From contig NC_058145.1 of NCBI RefSeq assembly GCF_011075055.1, positions 3,815,228 through 3,879,227 on the forward strand: a stretch of 64,000 nt of DNA, read 5' to 3'. This DNA is from Mangifera indica. Taxonomy: Eukaryota; Streptophyta; Magnoliopsida; Sapindales; Anacardiaceae. How positions within the stretch are numbered: position 1 is the first letter of the stretch; every line of letters begins with the position of its first letter. The position numbers and the translations under genes were made by a program. Shown piece after piece: positions 62,083 through 64,000 of the stretch. Under the pieces are notes generated by a model. That model had not been told where the DNA came from. It saw only the letters and a program-made list of their open reading frames with translations, and did not search any database.

Positions 62083-62398
62083 AACAAGAAGGAGAGATTG
62101 GGATAATGACTTATTGAATTTGAAAGAAATATATAGGTTTAGTATTATCTGCTAATGATTCTACTTGATTATTATATAAGTTTGATGTTTCATTATTATA
62201 TAAGTTTGTTGCTTGCTGCTTACTAATGATTCTTATGACATTGGTTTTTTATTGTTAACAAAAAGGGGGAGAAATTAGTAAAAAAAATATTTTTTTGGTT
62301 AAAAGTAAGATGAAGTAAGTATGTCTTATATTTAAATTTTTTATTTTTATTATATTTTTTTAAACTAAATTTTTGTCATTAATCAAAAAGAAGGAGAT
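62083..62398 (+). other. Array of polypurine tracts before an LTR
   Basis: Three purine-rich tracts lie in order: AAGAAGGAGAGATTGGG (about 62088), AAAAAGGGGGAGAAATT (about 62260) and AAAAAGAAGGAGAT (about 62385-62398). The last one abuts TGTTAAATCTTAATG. Repeated polypurine tracts upstream of the 3' LTR are a known trait of Sireviruses. Confidence 0.55.
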
Positions 62399-63700
62399 TG
62401 TTAAATCTTAATGTTTTGATGATAATAAAAATGTAAGTTTAATTTATTAATATGTCTAAAGAATGCTTGAATATATTACAAAATGGACAAAGTGTAAAAT
62501 TTATAGATAAATCTAAAGCAAAAAGATATTGGTCGTACCTCTCCCATGCCCAAACTGTGTATTAACCATTCAATTTTCTAAAAATAAAAATAATTAAAAA
62601 GAGCAAAGGTCTAATCATGCTATTCATCTTAAGTAAAGTTGTCCAACCATAAAGTTAAATATTTTCAACTATTGCATTTAATATCCCAACCATGACTATT
62701 AATTATTTTTAAAGTCACATGCATTAAATGTCGTAGTTACGACACTTGAAAAATGTTCCACCCATGACATTTCTCTTCATAAATTGCTACCAAGTGTCGT
62801 CTCCAACCAATGTCTTAGCCCACGTGTCCAAGAATGCTACCAATTTATTTCATGTTGCCACGTATCCAGTTGCATTAAATGTCTCAATTGAGACACTTGA
62901 AAAACTTTCCAACCGTGACACTTTCATCTGGATAGATATCACATGTCATCTCCAAGTTGTTCGATGTGTCGCTGTCACGTGTTCAAACATAGTCTTAACC
63001 GTAACATGTTGAAAATTATCCCAACCATGACACAAAATCTAAGACAAGTGTGACATGTGTAAAATTTGTCCTTTTCGTGCAATTTCTAAAAATTTCTCAG
63101 ACATGACATAAAATTCAATTAAATCTATGTAAGATCTTATTCTAGCACCCCAACATAACTCACTCCAAAGTATTTGCTTAAATAGGAAAGTCCACTCAAT
63201 TACCACAAACAATCTTTCATAGACTCTTATATGTGCTCACACTTGTGTTAGCTAAGTCTATCACACCTATAGCCATTTGCGTCACCATCAAGTCTTTGCA
63301 TGCTTTTGAACTTGATTTACTCATAACATGCCCATACACTATTATGACATGTCGTATCATGTTGCTTCAAGGTTTACCATTGAGTCCAATGTGCCAACTT
63401 GGTGCACCTATTCGCCTTTGGATTTTAGGGGCATGGCACAAGGCTTGCACTCACTATGCATGTAAATGATGTGTGTAATTACCCATAACATGGCATAACA
63501 TTTGACCACCATGCAAGCATACCATGACATAACAATGGCACCATTGACCACCACTGCCACCCAACACCACCACCATCGAGAACCACCTCTAGCCATGAGC
63601 ATCAGCTATTGCCACCACCACCCACCATGCCATCACCATATGCACCAACTATCACTATTAGTACAACTACTGTCATCCCACCATTCACTTGACTACCCTA
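62399..63700 (+). mobile_element. Sirevirus-like 3' LTR (start visible, end uncertain)
   Basis: It starts with TGTTAAATCTTAATGTTTTG directly after a polypurine tract, as plant copia/Sirevirus LTRs do. It contains a diverged tandem pair near 62721 and 62871 and a CCA-rich stretch at 63500-63740. I could not place the 3' end or find the matching 5' LTR in this window. Confidence 0.45.
62721..62990. repeat. Diverged tandem pair with palindromes
   Basis: GCATTAAATGTC starts at 62721 and 62871, a spacing of 150 bp. Each is followed by a 16-bp palindromic word (TGTCGTAGTTACGACA; TGTCTCAATTGAGACA) and then ACTTGAAAAA. The palindromes have kept their symmetry while changing sequence. Confidence 0.7.
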
Positions 63701-63745
63701 TAACACCATAAGCACTAGTTGCACCATGCCCACCACCATTGTGCT
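63500..63745. repeat. CCA-rich low-complexity stretch
   Basis: Frequent CACCA and CCACC words make His/Thr/Pro-rich frames on one strand and Trp/Gly-rich ones on the other. It looks like low-complexity retroelement sequence, not a gene. Confidence 0.6.
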
Positions 63746-63770
63746 ACCCCATCTGTATTATTCATATGGT

Positions 63771-64000
63771 GTTGCTTAAGAGAAAGGTTGAAAACAAGAG
63801 TCTTAGCCTGCTCAAAAAAGTCAAAGTTCTATGAGCTAAAATCCTGATGAATGAATTAGATTGCGAAAAGTTAAAGAAGCAAAGGGAAATTGATCATGAA
63901 GAAGAGTATTAATTTTGGATACATAATCTTAAATCTTGTGTTTCTTTCTATGCTATTTTTGCAACTCTTCCAATTATTATCTCAATCCTTCCTTTGACTT
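63771..64000 (+). pseudogene. Broken coiled-coil plus membrane-segment frame
   Basis: In one plus-strand frame the sequence encodes a Lys/Glu/Leu-rich heptad-like stretch (KRKVENKSLSLLKKVKVL, then KLKKQRE) followed by a hydrophobic segment (FYAIFATLPIIISIL) that runs off the window. A TGA (about 63831) and a TAA (about 63909) interrupt it. I do not recognise the family. It could be the end of a retroelement ORF or of a host gene whose remainder lies beyond 64000. Confidence 0.35.

Noticed and set aside
63408..63711. His/Pro-rich and Trp-rich frames
   Set aside because: Low-complexity CCA repeat gives open frames on both strands; no domain is seen.
1..64000. Search by eye for tRNA, rRNA, CRISPR, organelle or bacterial genes
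   Set aside because: No recognisable structure or conserved core was seen. A tRNAscan or covariance search would be decisive, but none is claimed here.

Overview
This window is nuclear DNA from a flowering plant, most likely a eudicot. It is very AT-rich and gene-poor. It holds plant-type F-box genes, Ty1/copia, Ty3/gypsy and Sirevirus-like LTR retroelements, and several MITE families. I see no rRNA, tRNA, CRISPR or bacterial-type operon signal, and I cannot name the species from the sequence.

The only intact host protein genes I can support are three intronless F-box genes, all on the minus strand (3171-4385, 18285-19499, 39874-41088), each encoding 404 aa. A fourth F-box copy survives as a frameshifted relic at about 55345-55695. 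Copies 1 and 2 sit in a long direct duplication (unit A 1-9615; unit B 15498-24737, offset about 15.1 kb). Inside it I found no difference over about 2.58 kb (2312-4894 against 17426-20008), while the flanks differ by roughly 3 percent. Copy 3 (unit at about 36790-42230) differs from copies 1 and 2 at 17 of 404 residues. The spacer between A and B (11410-15330) matches the sequence in front of copy 3 but has no F-box gene, so it looks like a further, decayed unit. All three genes keep a TATA box about 85 bp upstream of the ATG. The products are expected to be substrate adaptors of SCF ubiquitin ligases.

Layout. 1-9615: unit A (exon fragment, F-box 1, MULE-like foldback MITE, gypsy gag relic, copia LTR and leader). 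9616-15497: AT microsatellite, half a MITE, LTR-like promoter sequence, copia tail relic, three-unit tandem repeat, orphan first exon. 15498-24737: unit B (F-box 2). 23830-32244: decayed copia element whose left end is shared with unit B. 32245-36790: tandem repeats and two more foldback MITEs with 9-bp target duplications. 36790-42230: F-box 3 unit with its own MITE insertion. 42570-43106: hAT-like MITE. 46250-51318: full-length Ty3/gypsy chromovirus on the minus strand, with 381-bp LTRs and CTATT target duplications. It is inactivated only by nonsense transitions. 51808-56634 and 57540-60809: a second, older direct duplication (units C and D). 60830-64000: Sirevirus-like 3' end with an env-position ORF relic, several polypurine tracts and the start of an LTR.

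The genes do not form a pathway. The picture is a locally amplified F-box family in a retroelement-dense region, where MITE insertions, tandem duplication and apparent gene conversion have left a readable history.
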